Below, in pieces: positions 38,203 to 47,404 of a DNA stretch of 64,000 nucleotides. Every line of letters starts with the position of its first letter. Within the stretch, counting starts at the first letter, position 1. The stretch covers positions 434,001 to 498,000 of the forward strand of contig NZ_SADE01000001.1 of NCBI RefSeq assembly GCF_004005845.1. Reading direction: 5' to 3'. The notes under the pieces were generated by a model. It was not told the origin of the DNA and ran no database searches. It worked only from the letters and a program-made list of their open reading frames with translations. This DNA comes from Hwanghaeella grinnelliae (lineage in GTDB: Bacteria > Pseudomonadota > Alphaproteobacteria > UBA8366 > Aestuariispiraceae). A program made the position numbers and the translations under genes.

Positions 38203-39678
38203 TCAGGTTTGGTCCGGTATCAGGATGGTTGATCCGGTGGTTTCGCGTGCTTCCAAAGCGCGATGCGCTTCCGCGGCGTCGCTCAATTTATACTTCTGTC
38301 CGATTTCGACTTTGACGGTGCCGCTTCGGATCGCGTCGAAAAGGTCGGCTGAAATCGCGGCGATCTTTTCCGGCGTGTCGGTGTAGTGACCGTAATTGGG
38401 GCGCGACAGCGTGACCGATTTGGACGCCAGGGAACTGACATTCCAGGACCCGATATCGCCGGACGCCTGACCGAAACTGACCAAGTGCCCGGGGGTCGCG
38501 AGCGCGGCAATGGAATGCGCGAAGCTGTCCTTGCCGACTGCATCGTAAATGACATCCGCGCCATGCCCTTTGGTCAGGTCCATGACTTGTTCTTCCAGGC
38601 TCTTCTCGCCCGGCGTAACGACGTGGTGGGCGCCGGCGGCGCGTGCGATCCGGGCCTTCGCTTCGGATGAGGTCGCGCCGATGACGGTCGCGCCCATTCG
38701 GTTTGCCCATTGGCACAGCATCCGGCCGACACCGCCCGCCGGCGCGTAGATCAGAACGGTCTGCTTCGGGCGCACGGCATGAACCTGATGCAGCAGAAAT
38801 TGGGCCGTCATGCCTTTCAACAAGCCTGCCGCTGCCGTCTCATCGTCGATCCAGTCAGGCAGAGGAATAACCAGCGCCGCACCCATGGTGCGGTGGCTGG
38901 TATAGGCACCGACCGGCGGGCAGGCATAGGCGACGCGCTGACCTTCACGCAGATGGCTGACGCCGGGCCCGATATCGATAACCTCGCCGGCGGCTTCCAT
39001 GCCGGGCGCCTGCGGCGGTTCCAACAGCTTGAAGTAACCGGTGCGGCAATAGACGTCGATATAGTTGACGCCGATGGCTGTTTGTTTGATCCGAACCTGG
39101 CCGGGCCCGGGTGCCGGTGCCTTGATCTTGGCCGCGTGCAGCTCTTCCGGTCCGCCGTGACGGTCGATAACCATGGCCGTCCCGTCGATTCCGTTGCCTG
39201 CCGAAAGGGCCGGAGCGGCGATACCTGTGCCGGGTCTGGTCCGTTCGACCCGTTCGCGGACGGCTTCGAACCCGGCTTCGTAGACGCCCTGGGTAACCAA
39301 ATCCCGCAATTCGTTTTCCTGGCCGGGCGGCGTATCGAATTTGGATGACCAGTGCCAGAAGGTTCTGTTGCCATCGGTGATCGGTTTGAGGCGCACCTCC
39401 GCCAAGTAGTTCTGCAACGGTACGTCCGCGTCGACGATGGCGTAACGGAACCGGTGTTCCTTGTCGGACAGGGACAGCAATTGTTCGCGGATCCGCTCGC
39501 CGCCTTGAAGCGTGAAGTTCCGGACCGCGCCGACTTGGTCGGTCTGTCGTCCGGCTTCCAGGCTGCTGCGGCGCACCGCCGGGTGCCAGCGGTCGTGGCC
39601 GTTGAAATCGCGCAGCACGTCCCAGACCGCCGCAATGGGCGCGTCTATGACTGTGCTGCACTCGACCTTGACCGACAT
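38203..39678 (-). CDS. SRPBCC domain fused to a quinone oxidoreductase (MDR)
   Basis: A 491-residue two-domain protein. Residues 1-147 form an SRPBCC/START-like ligand-binding domain, closely related to the stand-alone protein encoded 3 bp upstream. Residues 168-491 form a zinc-free quinone oxidoreductase of the QorA type, with APAGGVGR at 312-319 for NADPH binding. The frame is open and uninterrupted across the junction (39237-39170). The SRPBCC part may present a hydrophobic substrate to the reductase. I have not seen this pairing as a common architecture. The reaction is unknown. Confidence 0.9.
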   Translation of the reverse strand: MSVKVECSTVIDAPIAAVWDVLRDFNGHDRWHPAVRRSSLEAGRQTDQVGAVRNFTLQGGERIREQLLSLSDKEHRFRYAIVDADVPLQNYLAEVRLKPITDGNRTFWHWSSKFDTPPGQENELRDLVTQGVYEAGFEAVRERVERTRPGTGIAAPALSAGNGIDGTAMVIDRHGGPEELHAAKIKAPAPGPGQVRIKQTAIGVNYIDVYCRTGYFKLLEPPQAPGMEAAGEVIDIGPGVSHLREGQRVAYACPPVGAYTSHRTMGAALVIPLPDWIDDETAAAGLLKGMTAQFLLHQVHAVRPKQTVLIYAPAGGVGRMLCQWANRMGATVIGATSSEAKARIARAAGAHHVVTPGEKSLEEQVMDLTKGHGADVIYDAVGKDSFAHSIAALATPGHLVSFGQASGDIGSWNVSSLASKSVTLSRPNYGHYTDTPEKIAAISADLFDAIRSGTVKVEIGQKYKLSDAAEAHRALEARETTGSTILIPDQT

Positions 39679-39681
39679 GGA

Positions 39682-40119
39682 TCAGCTCCCGAATTTTTCT
39701 TTCAGGGCGTTGAAGCCGCCCTGGAAGACGCCGTTGCCGACCAGGTCGGTCAGCTCGGATTCGCGACCGGGCGCGCAGTCGAATTCCGCCGACCATTCGG
39801 CGAAGGTGCGGTTGCCGTCGGTGATCGGGGTCAGTTTCAGGGTCGCGACATAGTTTTCCACGCCCATCGGGCTTTCCAGGATCGAATAGGTGCAGGAAAA
39901 ATCATAGTCGCTGAGTGCCAGCAACTGCTCGCGGATAAAGCCGCCATCCTTCAGACGGAAGGCGCGGACGCATCCGACCTGGTCCGATGGCTGGCCGCCC
40001 TCAATCCGGCTTTCGGCAATCGCCGGATGCCAGTTGGGCAGGGCGTTGAAGTCCCGCACGGCCGCCCAGAGGCGGTCGGCGGGCGCTTCGATGACGGAAG
40101 ATGTATAGACCTCGACCAT
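39682..40119 (-). CDS. SRPBCC-family (polyketide cyclase/START-like) protein
   Basis: A 145-residue single SRPBCC domain. It shares the pattern DFNALPNWHPAI, IREQLLALSD and LTPITDGNRTF with the N-terminal domain of the next gene (DFNGHDRWHPAV, IREQLLSLSD, LKPITDGNRTF), so the two are paralogues. These domains have a deep hydrophobic pocket and bind lipids, polyketides or aromatic compounds, sometimes catalysing cyclisation. The ATG at 40119 is two bases after the flotillin stop. Confidence 0.9.
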   Translation of the reverse strand: MVEVYTSSVIEAPADRLWAAVRDFNALPNWHPAIAESRIEGGQPSDQVGCVRAFRLKDGGFIREQLLALSDYDFSCTYSILESPMGVENYVATLKLTPITDGNRTFAEWSAEFDCAPGRESELTDLVGNGVFQGGFNALKEKFGS

Positions 40120-40121
40120 GA

Positions 40122-42176
40122 TCAATCGTCCGACTTATCGGTCTTGTTGGACTTGGCGAGACTTTGGGCGTCCTTCGCGCTGCGGAAGATATCACCCATC
40201 TTGGCGACATTCGGATTTTCGACGCCGATCTCCTTCATCAACTCGTCGATCAGCGGGGCCTGGGCCCGATAGCGCAGCGCGCTTTCGATGACTTCGTCCG
40301 TCGGCGACCGACTGCCGCCGCCACCGCCGCCGGTCAGCCCGTCCACATGCAGGATCTTGATGCCTTCGATGTTCTCCATCGGCTTGACGCTTTCCCGCAC
40401 GATACCTTCCAAACGGTCGATCATCTTCGACCGCAGCTGGCCGGCGCGCGCATCCTCGGTCAGGATGTTCTCCGCCTCGTTCTTCAGGCGTTGTGCTTCG
40501 GCCGCGACCGCCGCCGTGACCTTGTCGGCCTCGGCCGCGATTTGGCGGGTGTCCGCGTCCTTGCGGGCGATCATGCGATCGATGGATGCAAGGCGTTCGG
40601 CAACTTCGGTTTCGCGCGTGGTGTTGACCTTTTCCTCGGCCTCCACCGCGCGGGCACGGACCGCTTCCACACCGACGCGGGTTTCCGCTTCCTCGGCCTG
40701 CTTCTGCAGCACGGCGATCTGACGTTCGATTTCCGCCAGTTCCAGAACCTGCGCGCGCTCGACCTCAAGCCGCTTCAAATCGCGGTCCTGCACGATGCGC
40801 GCTTCTTCCAAACCACGGTCGGACGCGATACGGGCGCGTTCGATTTCCTCGCGGGCTGAGATCTCCGCTTCCTCGATGGTTTGACGCTGGGCGATCTGTT
40901 GCGAGCGCAGCAGGCGGTCGCGTTCGATGCGGGCCTTGTCCAAGGTCTGGTCCAGGGAAATCCGGGCGGTTTCGACGGCCTTGTTGGCGCCGATCTTGGC
41001 GGTCTCGATTTCCTGGCCGCGGGCGATGTCGCGGGCCTCGGTTTCCTGATCGGCCATGATCCGCGCTTCGCGCAACTGACGCTCGGACACGATTTTCGAC
41101 CGCTCAAGATCTTCGTTCGCAGTAATTTCGGAGCTTTCGACGTCGTGGCGCTGTTTGATCTGTTCCTGACGGATCAACCGTTCGCGCTCGATGCGGGATT
41201 TCTCCAGGGATTGTTCCTGCGCGATGCGGGCCTGTTCGACCTCCTGATGCGCCTTGATTTCTTCTTCTTCCAGCGACCGGCGCTGTTCGATTTCGTAGGT
41301 CCGGGTTTCCCGGTCCGTCGTGATACGGGACCGTTCGATTTCCGCCTGGCGGGTGACGCGGGTGCGTTCTATCTCCGCCCGTTGCTCGGCCCGCAAGGAT
41401 TCCAGCGTGCGTTCCTGGTTCAGGCGGGAGCTTTCGCTCTCCTCCTCAAGCTTCAGGGTTTCCTTTTCCGCTTCCAAATTCCGGGTACGGATCGCCAGCA
41501 TGGAGGACTGTTCAATATCGTTGCGCAACTTGCGGCGGGACTCGATGGTCTCGATCAGCTGCGTCAAACCTTCGGCGTCGAACCGGTTGGCCGGGTTGAA
41601 GAATTCCAGGTTGGTCTGGTCCAGATCCGTGATCGCGACCGATTCAAGTTCCAATCCGTTCTTGGCCAAGGCTTCAGCCGCACGTTTCTCGACGATCTCG
41701 ACATAGTCGCCGCGCTTCTCGTGCATTTCGTCCAGGCTCAGTTCCGCTGCGACGGACCGCAACGCACTGATGAATTTCCCGGACAACAGTTCGGCCAGTT
41801 GGGCCGGATCCGTCGTGCGGCGACCGAGGGTCGAGGCCGCGGCTGCAACCGCCGTCTTTTCCTGCACCACGCGGACGAAGAAGTCGGCTTCGATATCGAC
41901 CCGCATGCGGTCACGGGTGATGACCGCCTCTTCCTTGGTGCGGGCGATTGGGATGCGGACGACGTTCAGGTTGACCGGCGTCACCTCGTGGACGATCGGC
42001 AACACCAGTGCGCCGCCATTTATCACGACCTTTTCCCCGCCGAAGCCGGTGCGGACGAAGGCTTCTTCCTTGGTGGAGCGGTGATATAGCCAGTTCAGCA
42101 AATAGACGGCCACGACGATCACGATGATCGCGACGATGAGCCAGAGAATGATCGATCCTATCAGACCGGTAGTCAT
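40122..42176 (-). CDS. Flotillin-like SPFH protein with hendecad coiled coil
   Basis: A 684-residue flotillin-like protein. A transmembrane helix (about 9-30) anchors it, and an SPFH/band-7 domain spans about 35-225 (GGALVLPIVHEVTPVNL, SLDEMHEKRGDYVEIV). A coiled coil runs from 230 to 600, and a Gly-rich tail (TGGGGGGS) precedes the C-terminus. From residue 241 to 483 a hydrophobic residue recurs every 11 positions, 22 steps without a break. SPFH proteins assemble into membrane cages or microdomains. No NfeD-type partner gene is adjacent. It sits between the PEP-hydrolase-like and SRPBCC genes in the 12-gene operon, so a tie to the transporter or to membrane handling of a hydrophobic substrate is plausible. 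Confidence 0.92.
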   Translation of the reverse strand: MTTGLIGSIILWLIVAIIVIVVAVYLLNWLYHRSTKEEAFVRTGFGGEKVVINGGALVLPIVHEVTPVNLNVVRIPIARTKEEAVITRDRMRVDIEADFFVRVVQEKTAVAAAASTLGRRTTDPAQLAELLSGKFISALRSVAAELSLDEMHEKRGDYVEIVEKRAAEALAKNGLELESVAITDLDQTNLEFFNPANRFDAEGLTQLIETIESRRKLRNDIEQSSMLAIRTRNLEAEKETLKLEEESESSRLNQERTLESLRAEQRAEIERTRVTRQAEIERSRITTDRETRTYEIEQRRSLEEEEIKAHQEVEQARIAQEQSLEKSRIERERLIRQEQIKQRHDVESSEITANEDLERSKIVSERQLREARIMADQETEARDIARGQEIETAKIGANKAVETARISLDQTLDKARIERDRLLRSQQIAQRQTIEEAEISAREEIERARIASDRGLEEARIVQDRDLKRLEVERAQVLELAEIERQIAVLQKQAEEAETRVGVEAVRARAVEAEEKVNTTRETEVAERLASIDRMIARKDADTRQIAAEADKVTAAVAAEAQRLKNEAENILTEDARAGQLRSKMIDRLEGIVRESVKPMENIEGIKILHVDGLTGGGGGGSRSPTDEVIESALRYRAQAPLIDELMKEIGVENPNVAKMGDIFRSAKDAQSLAKSNKTDKSDD
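40698..41456 (-). repeat. Region encoding 22 steps of an 11-residue (hendecad) repeat
   Basis: In the flotillin-like protein, positions 241, 252, 263, 274, 285 and so on to 483, always +11, are L, L, A, V, then Ile at every step from 285 to 461, then V and I. A second hydrophobic residue is usually present six positions later (I-x5-L/I/V-x4). The register never slips by a residue over about 250 residues, which predicts a right-handed or straight hendecad coiled coil rather than a heptad one. Confidence 0.9.
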
Positions 42177-42190
42177 GGTCTTTCTCCCCC

Positions 42191-43039
42191 TCAGCCGGTT
42201 TTGCCCGAGGCAGTGGTAATTGCCTTGAAGGCTTTTGTTTGTTCGGTAAGCGCGATTTCGGTCGGCAGACGCTCCATCGAGGAGGCGCCGTAGAAACCGT
42301 GGCAGTGATCGGTATTGTCCAAGATGTACTGGGCGTCATCGGGCATCGCGACTGGGCCCCCATGAACAAGCACGAGGACTTCCGGGTTAACCCGCCGCGC
42401 GGCCTCGGACCAGGCGTTCACCATGGCAGGGCAATCTTCCAGCTTCAGCGAGGTTTCGGCCCCGATGGAACCACCGGTCGTCAATCCCATATGGCAGACG
42501 ATGATATCCGCGCCGGCCGCTGCCATGGCGGTGGCCTCGTCCTCATTGAAGACGTAAGGCGTGGTCAGCAGGTCCTTTTCGTGGGCCATGCGGATCATGT
42601 CGACCTCCTGACCATAGGACATGCCGGTTTCTTCCAGATTGGCGCGGAAGGTGCCGTCGATCAGCCCGACCGTCGGGAAGTTCTGGACGCCGGAAAACCC
42701 GACGGCTTTCACCCGGTCGAGATATTCGTCGAAGATGCAGAAGGGATCGGTACCGTTCACGCCCGCCAGGACCGGCGTGTTTTGCACCACCGGCAGAACT
42801 TCATGCGCCATTTCCATGACGATGTCGTTGGCGTTGCCATAGGCCATCAGGCCCGAGAGCGACCCGCGGCCCGCCATCCGGTAACGGCCGGAGTTGTAAA
42901 TCACGATCAGGTCGATGCCGCCGGCTTCTTCACACTTGGCCGACAGGCCCGTGCCCGCGCCGCCGCCGATTATCGGCTGGCCGTTCCGCCGCATGGTGTG
43001 AAACTTTTCAAGAAGTGTCTTTCGCTCAATGCGCGGCAT
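42191..43039 (-). CDS. PEP-hydrolase-family TIM-barrel protein (Tm-1 C-terminal-half homologue)
   Basis: A 282-residue TIM barrel of the PEP_hydrolase / TIM-barrel signal transduction family. Characteristic segments are [44 protein letters not shown] and [15 protein letters not shown]. In many organisms this domain forms the C-terminal half of Tm-1-like proteins; here it is a separate gene that overlaps by 14 bp the gene encoding the other half. It also has two relatives within 10 kb, at 50817 and 51525. The enzyme activity is not established for the family. It lies 14 bp before the flotillin gene. Confidence 0.92.
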   Translation of the reverse strand: MPRIERKTLLEKFHTMRRNGQPIIGGGAGTGLSAKCEEAGGIDLIVIYNSGRYRMAGRGSLSGLMAYGNANDIVMEMAHEVLPVVQNTPVLAGVNGTDPFCIFDEYLDRVKAVGFSGVQNFPTVGLIDGTFRANLEETGMSYGQEVDMIRMAHEKDLLTTPYVFNEDEATAMAAAGADIIVCHMGLTTGGSIGAETSLKLEDCPAMVNAWSEAARRVNPEVLVLVHGGPVAMPDDAQYILDNTDHCHGFYGASSMERLPTEIALTEQTKAFKAITTASGKTG

Positions 43040-45311
43040 TGCGGGCCTCTCTTCTCATCGGATTGATTTCGTCCAACGCCCTGACGGCCGCATCCGCGAA
43101 GCCGGGGTCGTTGATGTGATGGGGAACCCGGACCAAACGCCGGTTCGGGCTTTCCTGGAAGTTGCGGGCGATCGCCTCGAACAGGGCTGCGTCGGCTTCC
43201 GGATCGTGGAAAGCCTGGCCCGGCGCGTCGAGCGCGGAAACGCCTTTTTCTGGGATCAGGAAACGCACCGGTCCGTCCATGCGATTCAGGCGTTCGACGA
43301 TCCATTCGCCCATGCGGACATTCTCGTCCCGCGTGGTGCGCATCAGGGTGACCTGCGGATTATGTTCGACGAAGGTCCGGTTGTTGTATTTCTCGGGCAC
43401 GGTATCGCGCGCGCCGAAGTTCACCATGTCGAGTGCGCCGACGGAACCGACATAGGGAATGCGGGTGCGGATGAAGGCGCCGAAACGGTCCTCGTCGGCC
43501 GCGAACACGCCGCCCATCATCATGTCGCAGACCTCGGTCGTGGTCAGGTCGATGGCCGCCGACAGCATGCCGCTATCGGCCAGTTTTTCCATCGACTTTC
43601 CGCCGACCCCGGTGGCGTGGAAGACCAGGCAATCGTAGCGGTCTTCCAATTGCGCCGTGATCTGCTGGACCGCCGTTGTGGTGACCCCGAACATGGTCAG
43701 TCCAAGGCCGGGTTTGTCTGTAGAGGCCGGACGCTCGGTGCGGGCCGATTTGACCATCCCGGCGATGGCGTTAGCGCCGTTGGCCAAAACGCGGCGGGAG
43801 ATTTGGTTCAAGCCCTGCACGTCGGTGACGGAATACATCATCATGATGTCAGCCGGGCCGACATACTGGCCGACATCGCCGGAAGCGACGGTGGAGATCA
43901 TGACCTTAGGCACGCCGATGGGCAGGCGCCGCATTGCTGGCGTGGCGAGCGCCGTGCCGCCGGACCCGGCCGCCGAGATCACGCCGCCGATGCCGCGTTG
44001 CCGGGGCAGCCAGTTTTCGAACGCCTCCTGCATGGCGCGGATGGATGCACCGCGATCACCGCTGAAGACCGATCCCGCGCCACCGCGCGCATAGGCCGCG
44101 ACCATGTGCGGCGGGACGTCGGCTGAGGATGGTTTGCCAGATGTGGACAGGTCTACGGTGCGGACGCTGAGGCCCCGCTCGACGATCCGGTCGCGGATAT
44201 AGTTCAATTCCGCGCCCTTGGTATCGAAGGTGCCGACGACATAGACATCGTCGCCGCGCAACAATTCCAGCGGGGTCAGCGGTTCCGCGAAAACCGGTTC
44301 CGGCTTCGCGTCGAAGGGGCGGGCCGGTTTCGCCACGGTTTGCTTCGCCGGGCGTTCGCCCGGTTTGCCGTCCTGCCAATGGGCGCTCGACCAACGGGTC
44401 GGCGGCACATAGACCAGTGTCGATTTTTCGTCCGGCGCGGTTTCTTCCGTCCGGTCGTCTTGGGGTTCCTCCCGCTCCACGACCGGTTCTTCGGTGTCAT
44501 CGGGCTTTGCAGCGGATGTTTCCTGTGGTGCTGATGCGGGGATCATCGGCAGGTCGACATCGTCGTGCGAATGGCGCCCGACACCCAGAAGACGTTCTTG
44601 CAAGGTGCGGTCGGCGGCCAATTGCTTGGCGGGCATCACATTGCCCACGCGCCCGTTCACCATGATCGCGACGTCTTCGGAGACGGAGGTGGCGACGGCA
44701 ATATTCTGTTCGATCAACAGGATCGTCACATCGCTTTCTTCCGCCAATGTCCGCAGCAGGTTTTCGACCTGATCGACGATGACGGGGGCGAGTCCTTCGG
44801 TGGGCTCATCCAGGATCAACAGGCTTGGGTCCTGCAGCAAGGCGCGGGAGATCGCGACCATCTGCTGTTCGCCGCCGGAAAGCTGACCGGCCCCATTGCG
44901 ACGGCGTTCGTATAGGCGGGGGAATGTGTCGTAGACGCGGTCGATGGTCCAACTGCGGCCGCTGCCGGAAACCAAGCGCAAATGCTCTTCCACCGTTAGC
45001 GAGGGCCACAGGCGGCGCCCCTGTGGGCAATAGCCGACCCCGATGGACGAAATCCGATGGGTTGGCTGGCCGGTGATTTCCTGGCCTTCGAACTGAACCG
45101 ATCCGCGCCGTGCGGGCAGCAGCCCCATGATGGCGTTGCACAGTGTCGTCTTGCCCATGCCGTTCCGGCCGACGATGGACAGCACGCCGCGGTCGAGCGT
45201 CAGGTTCACGCCCTGCAGCGCATGCGAATGCCCGTAATAGACATGCAGGTCCCGAACCTGCAGGACCGGGGCGTTGGAATTTCCGCGGCGGTTGCGATCA
45301 GCCATGACCAT
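43026..45311 (-). CDS. LivF ABC ATPase fused to a Tm-1-like (UPF0261) domain
   Basis: A 761-residue fusion. Residues 15-245 are a LivF-type ATPase with Walker [10 protein letters not shown] (48-56), signature LSGGE (144-148) and Walker B LLILDEP (164-170). A charged, proline-rich linker spans 246-352. Residues 353 to about 755 are a UPF0261/Tm-1-like domain ([32 protein letters not shown], then [13 protein letters not shown]). The frame is open throughout. It fills the LivF slot of the operon, directly after livG, and is followed by the TIM-barrel gene that normally pairs with UPF0261. The transporter ATPase thus carries a probable nucleotide-binding metabolic or sensor domain on the cytoplasmic side. 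Either of two ATGs, 45311 or 45305, may start it. Confidence 0.92.
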   Translation of the reverse strand: MVMADRNRRGNSNAPVLQVRDLHVYYGHSHALQGVNLTLDRGVLSIVGRNGMGKTTLCNAIMGLLPARRGSVQFEGQEITGQPTHRISSIGVGYCPQGRRLWPSLTVEEHLRLVSGSGRSWTIDRVYDTFPRLYERRRNGAGQLSGGEQQMVAISRALLQDPSLLILDEPTEGLAPVIVDQVENLLRTLAEESDVTILLIEQNIAVATSVSEDVAIMVNGRVGNVMPAKQLAADRTLQERLLGVGRHSHDDVDLPMIPASAPQETSAAKPDDTEEPVVEREEPQDDRTEETAPDEKSTLVYVPPTRWSSAHWQDGKPGERPAKQTVAKPARPFDAKPEPVFAEPLTPLELLRGDDVYVVGTFDTKGAELNYIRDRIVERGLSVRTVDLSTSGKPSSADVPPHMVAAYARGGAGSVFSGDRGASIRAMQEAFENWLPRQRGIGGVISAAGSGGTALATPAMRRLPIGVPKVMISTVASGDVGQYVGPADIMMMYSVTDVQGLNQISRRVLANGANAIAGMVKSARTERPASTDKPGLGLTMFGVTTTAVQQITAQLEDRYDCLVFHATGVGGKSMEKLADSGMLSAAIDLTTTEVCDMMMGGVFAADEDRFGAFIRTRIPYVGSVGALDMVNFGARDTVPEKYNNRTFVEHNPQVTLMRTTRDENVRMGEWIVERLNRMDGPVRFLIPEKGVSALDAPGQAFHDPEADAALFEAIARNFQESPNRRLVRVPHHINDPGFADAAVRALDEINPMRREARNAAH

Positions 45312-46083
45312 GCCCCAGATAAAGTTCCTGTACCTCCGGATCGTTTTCGATCTCTTCCGGTGTGCCTTCCTTAAAGATCCGGCCGTTATGCATCATGGTG
45401 ACCGACTCCGAGACGCGCAGCGCCACATCCATGTCGTGTTCGATGATGATGAAGCCGATATGGTCTGGCAGCGCCTGAAGGATTTCGACCAGTTCGGTTC
45501 GCTCCGTCGGGGAAAGACCGGCGGCGGGTTCGTCGAACAGGATCAGACGCGGCGCGCCGGCCAGCGCCAGCGCGATTTCCAACTGCCGCTGCTGGCCGTG
45601 GCTCAAATCCCCGACGGGCGTGTCGCGTACATTGTCCAGATGGACGGCGGAAAGAAGGGTTTCGGCGGCTTCCATGCCGCTGTCGTCCTTGCGGGGGCGG
45701 CGCAGGGAGAATCTCCCGCGGCTCACGCCCCGGCAGGCGAGATAGATATTGTCGATGACGCTGAGGCCGCCGAACAGAAGGGAAATCTGGTAGGTGCGGC
45801 GAAGGCCGCGACGGATCCGCTCATGAACCGGCAGATCCGTCACGTCTTCTCCGAACAGACGCACGCGACCGGTGGTCGGGGGAAAGTCCCCGGTGATCGC
45901 GTTGAACAGGGTGGTCTTGCCCGCACCGTTGGACCCCAGGACCGCCCGCCGCTCACCCGCCTTGACGGTCAGGTTGATGTCCGCCAGCGCCACGAGCGCG
46001 CCGAAATGGCGGCTCACGGCCTCAAGTTCCAGCGCGTAAAGGCCGGCACTTTGCAGACGGGAGAGGGCGGAGGTCGAAGGCAT
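45298..46083 (-). CDS. Liv-type ABC transporter ATPase LivG (second system)
   Basis: A 261-residue ABC ATPase. Walker [10 protein letters not shown], the signature LSHGQQR and Walker [14 protein letters not shown] are all present, and the C-terminal LivG extension ends in GHGHG. It should dimerise with the LivF part of the fused protein, whose gene it overlaps by 14 bp. The first 20 residues before [12 protein letters not shown] are an extension of unclear purpose; an internal start is possible. Confidence 0.94.
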   Translation of the reverse strand: MPSTSALSRLQSAGLYALELEAVSRHFGALVALADINLTVKAGERRAVLGSNGAGKTTLFNAITGDFPPTTGRVRLFGEDVTDLPVHERIRRGLRRTYQISLLFGGLSVIDNIYLACRGVSRGRFSLRRPRKDDSGMEAAETLLSAVHLDNVRDTPVGDLSHGQQRQLEIALALAGAPRLILFDEPAAGLSPTERTELVEILQALPDHIGFIIIEHDMDVALRVSESVTMMHNGRIFKEGTPEEIENDPEVQELYLGHGHG

Positions 46084-46119
46084 TGTCTTTATTCTTCCAA
46101 CGATGCTGGTGTTTTCGGC

Positions 46120-47370
46120 TTAGTTGCAGGGCGGGTTTTCACGACCGACCTGGCCATATTCCAGGAACTTGTCGTAGGAAACGCCCAGGGTTTGGTTGAC
46201 CTGCGGAATGACCTTGACGGTCTTGTTAACCAGATTGCCGTCCGGCCCTTCGATGACTTCCGTCAGGAAGATGTCGGCGACGGCCTGGCGGCGTTCGTCC
46301 AGATGGACTTTGCCGGTCGGTGTTTCGAACTCAAGGCTCGACAGGGCTTCACGATACTTCTTGCCGCCGTCGGAAAGATCGCCATTCACTTCGTTGAGCG
46401 CCAGCAGGGCTGCCTTCGTGTTGATGTAATAGGCGTGGGCGAACAGCGAAGGTGACGGGAATCCGTCCGGGAACTGCTTTTTGTAGGCAGCCACGAACTT
46501 GTTCCAGCGTGGGTCGTCCCAGGTATCCGACACCGGTCCGGCCGACGGTGTGCCGATGATGAAGTCACGCGTCCGGCCTTTGGAGCCCAGAACCGTTTGG
46601 TCGACCGTGATCGAACCGCCGATCAGGGGCAGTTCGCCGCCGGCCTGCTCGTACTGGGTCAGGAAGTTGACCGCGTCCGCGCCACCAAGCGCGACGTAGA
46701 TGGCGTCGACATCGTCGGGCAATGCGGCAATGACCGAGGAATAGTCCTTGTTGCCGATCGGAACCCAGAAACGGGCATCGACCGGGGCGCTACCGCCGAG
46801 ACGGCAGAACGGCTCAAGGAAACCGAAGACCTGCGTATAGGGGAAGGAATAGTCTTCCGCCAGGACGGCCACGGACCGATAGCCCTTGTCGTTATAGACA
46901 TACTCGCCCAAGCCGGCCATCCACTGCGCGCCTTCAGTCGAGAAACGGAAGAAGTTGTCCGCCGGGCTGCGCAACGTCGTGTCCTGCGCGGCGGACGAGC
47001 CGTTCAGGAAAGTGACGTCGGGCTGGGTCTTGGCATAGTCCTTGACCGCCAGGCCTTCAGACCCGGAAAGCGGCCCGACCAAAATCTGGACCCCGTCCTG
47101 TTCCACTAGTTTACGCGTGGCGCGGATCGCGCTGTCCGGCGATGCGTCGGACGAGCCCGTGATCAGTTCGATCTTCTTGCCGCCGGCGGAATAGCCGAAT
47201 TCTTCCAGCGCCAGTTTGACGCCGCGCATGCTGTCTTCGCCCAGGACCGTGAAGGCCCCTTCCAAGGTCGCAAGCGCACCCATCTTGATGCTGTCCTGCG
47301 CCATGGCGCCGGTACCAGCGAACGACAGCAGCGCCGCCGCCGCTAGGCTTTTACCCAAATTACCGATCAT
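46120..47370 (-). CDS. ABC transporter substrate-binding protein (second system)
   Basis: A 416-residue type I periplasmic binding protein. The signal peptide ends at GTGAMA, near residue 24. The mature part starts SIKMGALATLEGAFTVLGED. It is clearly different from the two LivK copies of the first system. GGGAGGTAACG precedes the ATG at 47370, which fixes the start; upstream codons lack a signal sequence. The ligand is unknown. It ends in NPPCN. It lies between the permease and ATPase genes of the operon, so it is the receptor for this transporter. Confidence 0.93.
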   Translation of the reverse strand: MIGNLGKSLAAAALLSFAGTGAMAQDSIKMGALATLEGAFTVLGEDSMRGVKLALEEFGYSAGGKKIELITGSSDASPDSAIRATRKLVEQDGVQILVGPLSGSEGLAVKDYAKTQPDVTFLNGSSAAQDTTLRSPADNFFRFSTEGAQWMAGLGEYVYNDKGYRSVAVLAEDYSFPYTQVFGFLEPFCRLGGSAPVDARFWVPIGNKDYSSVIAALPDDVDAIYVALGGADAVNFLTQYEQAGGELPLIGGSITVDQTVLGSKGRTRDFIIGTPSAGPVSDTWDDPRWNKFVAAYKKQFPDGFPSPSLFAHAYYINTKAALLALNEVNGDLSDGGKKYREALSSLEFETPTGKVHLDERRQAVADIFLTEVIEGPDGNLVNKTVKVIPQVNQTLGVSYDKFLEYGQVGRENPPCN

Positions 47371-47404
47371 CGTTACCTCCCAAACACGGTTATAGAAACT
47401 CGGT

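Noticed and set aside
40881-42089. 402-residue plus-strand frame opposite the flotillin-like gene
   Set aside because: Its apparent regularity is the reflection of the hendecad repeat on the other strand; it lacks any domain pattern.
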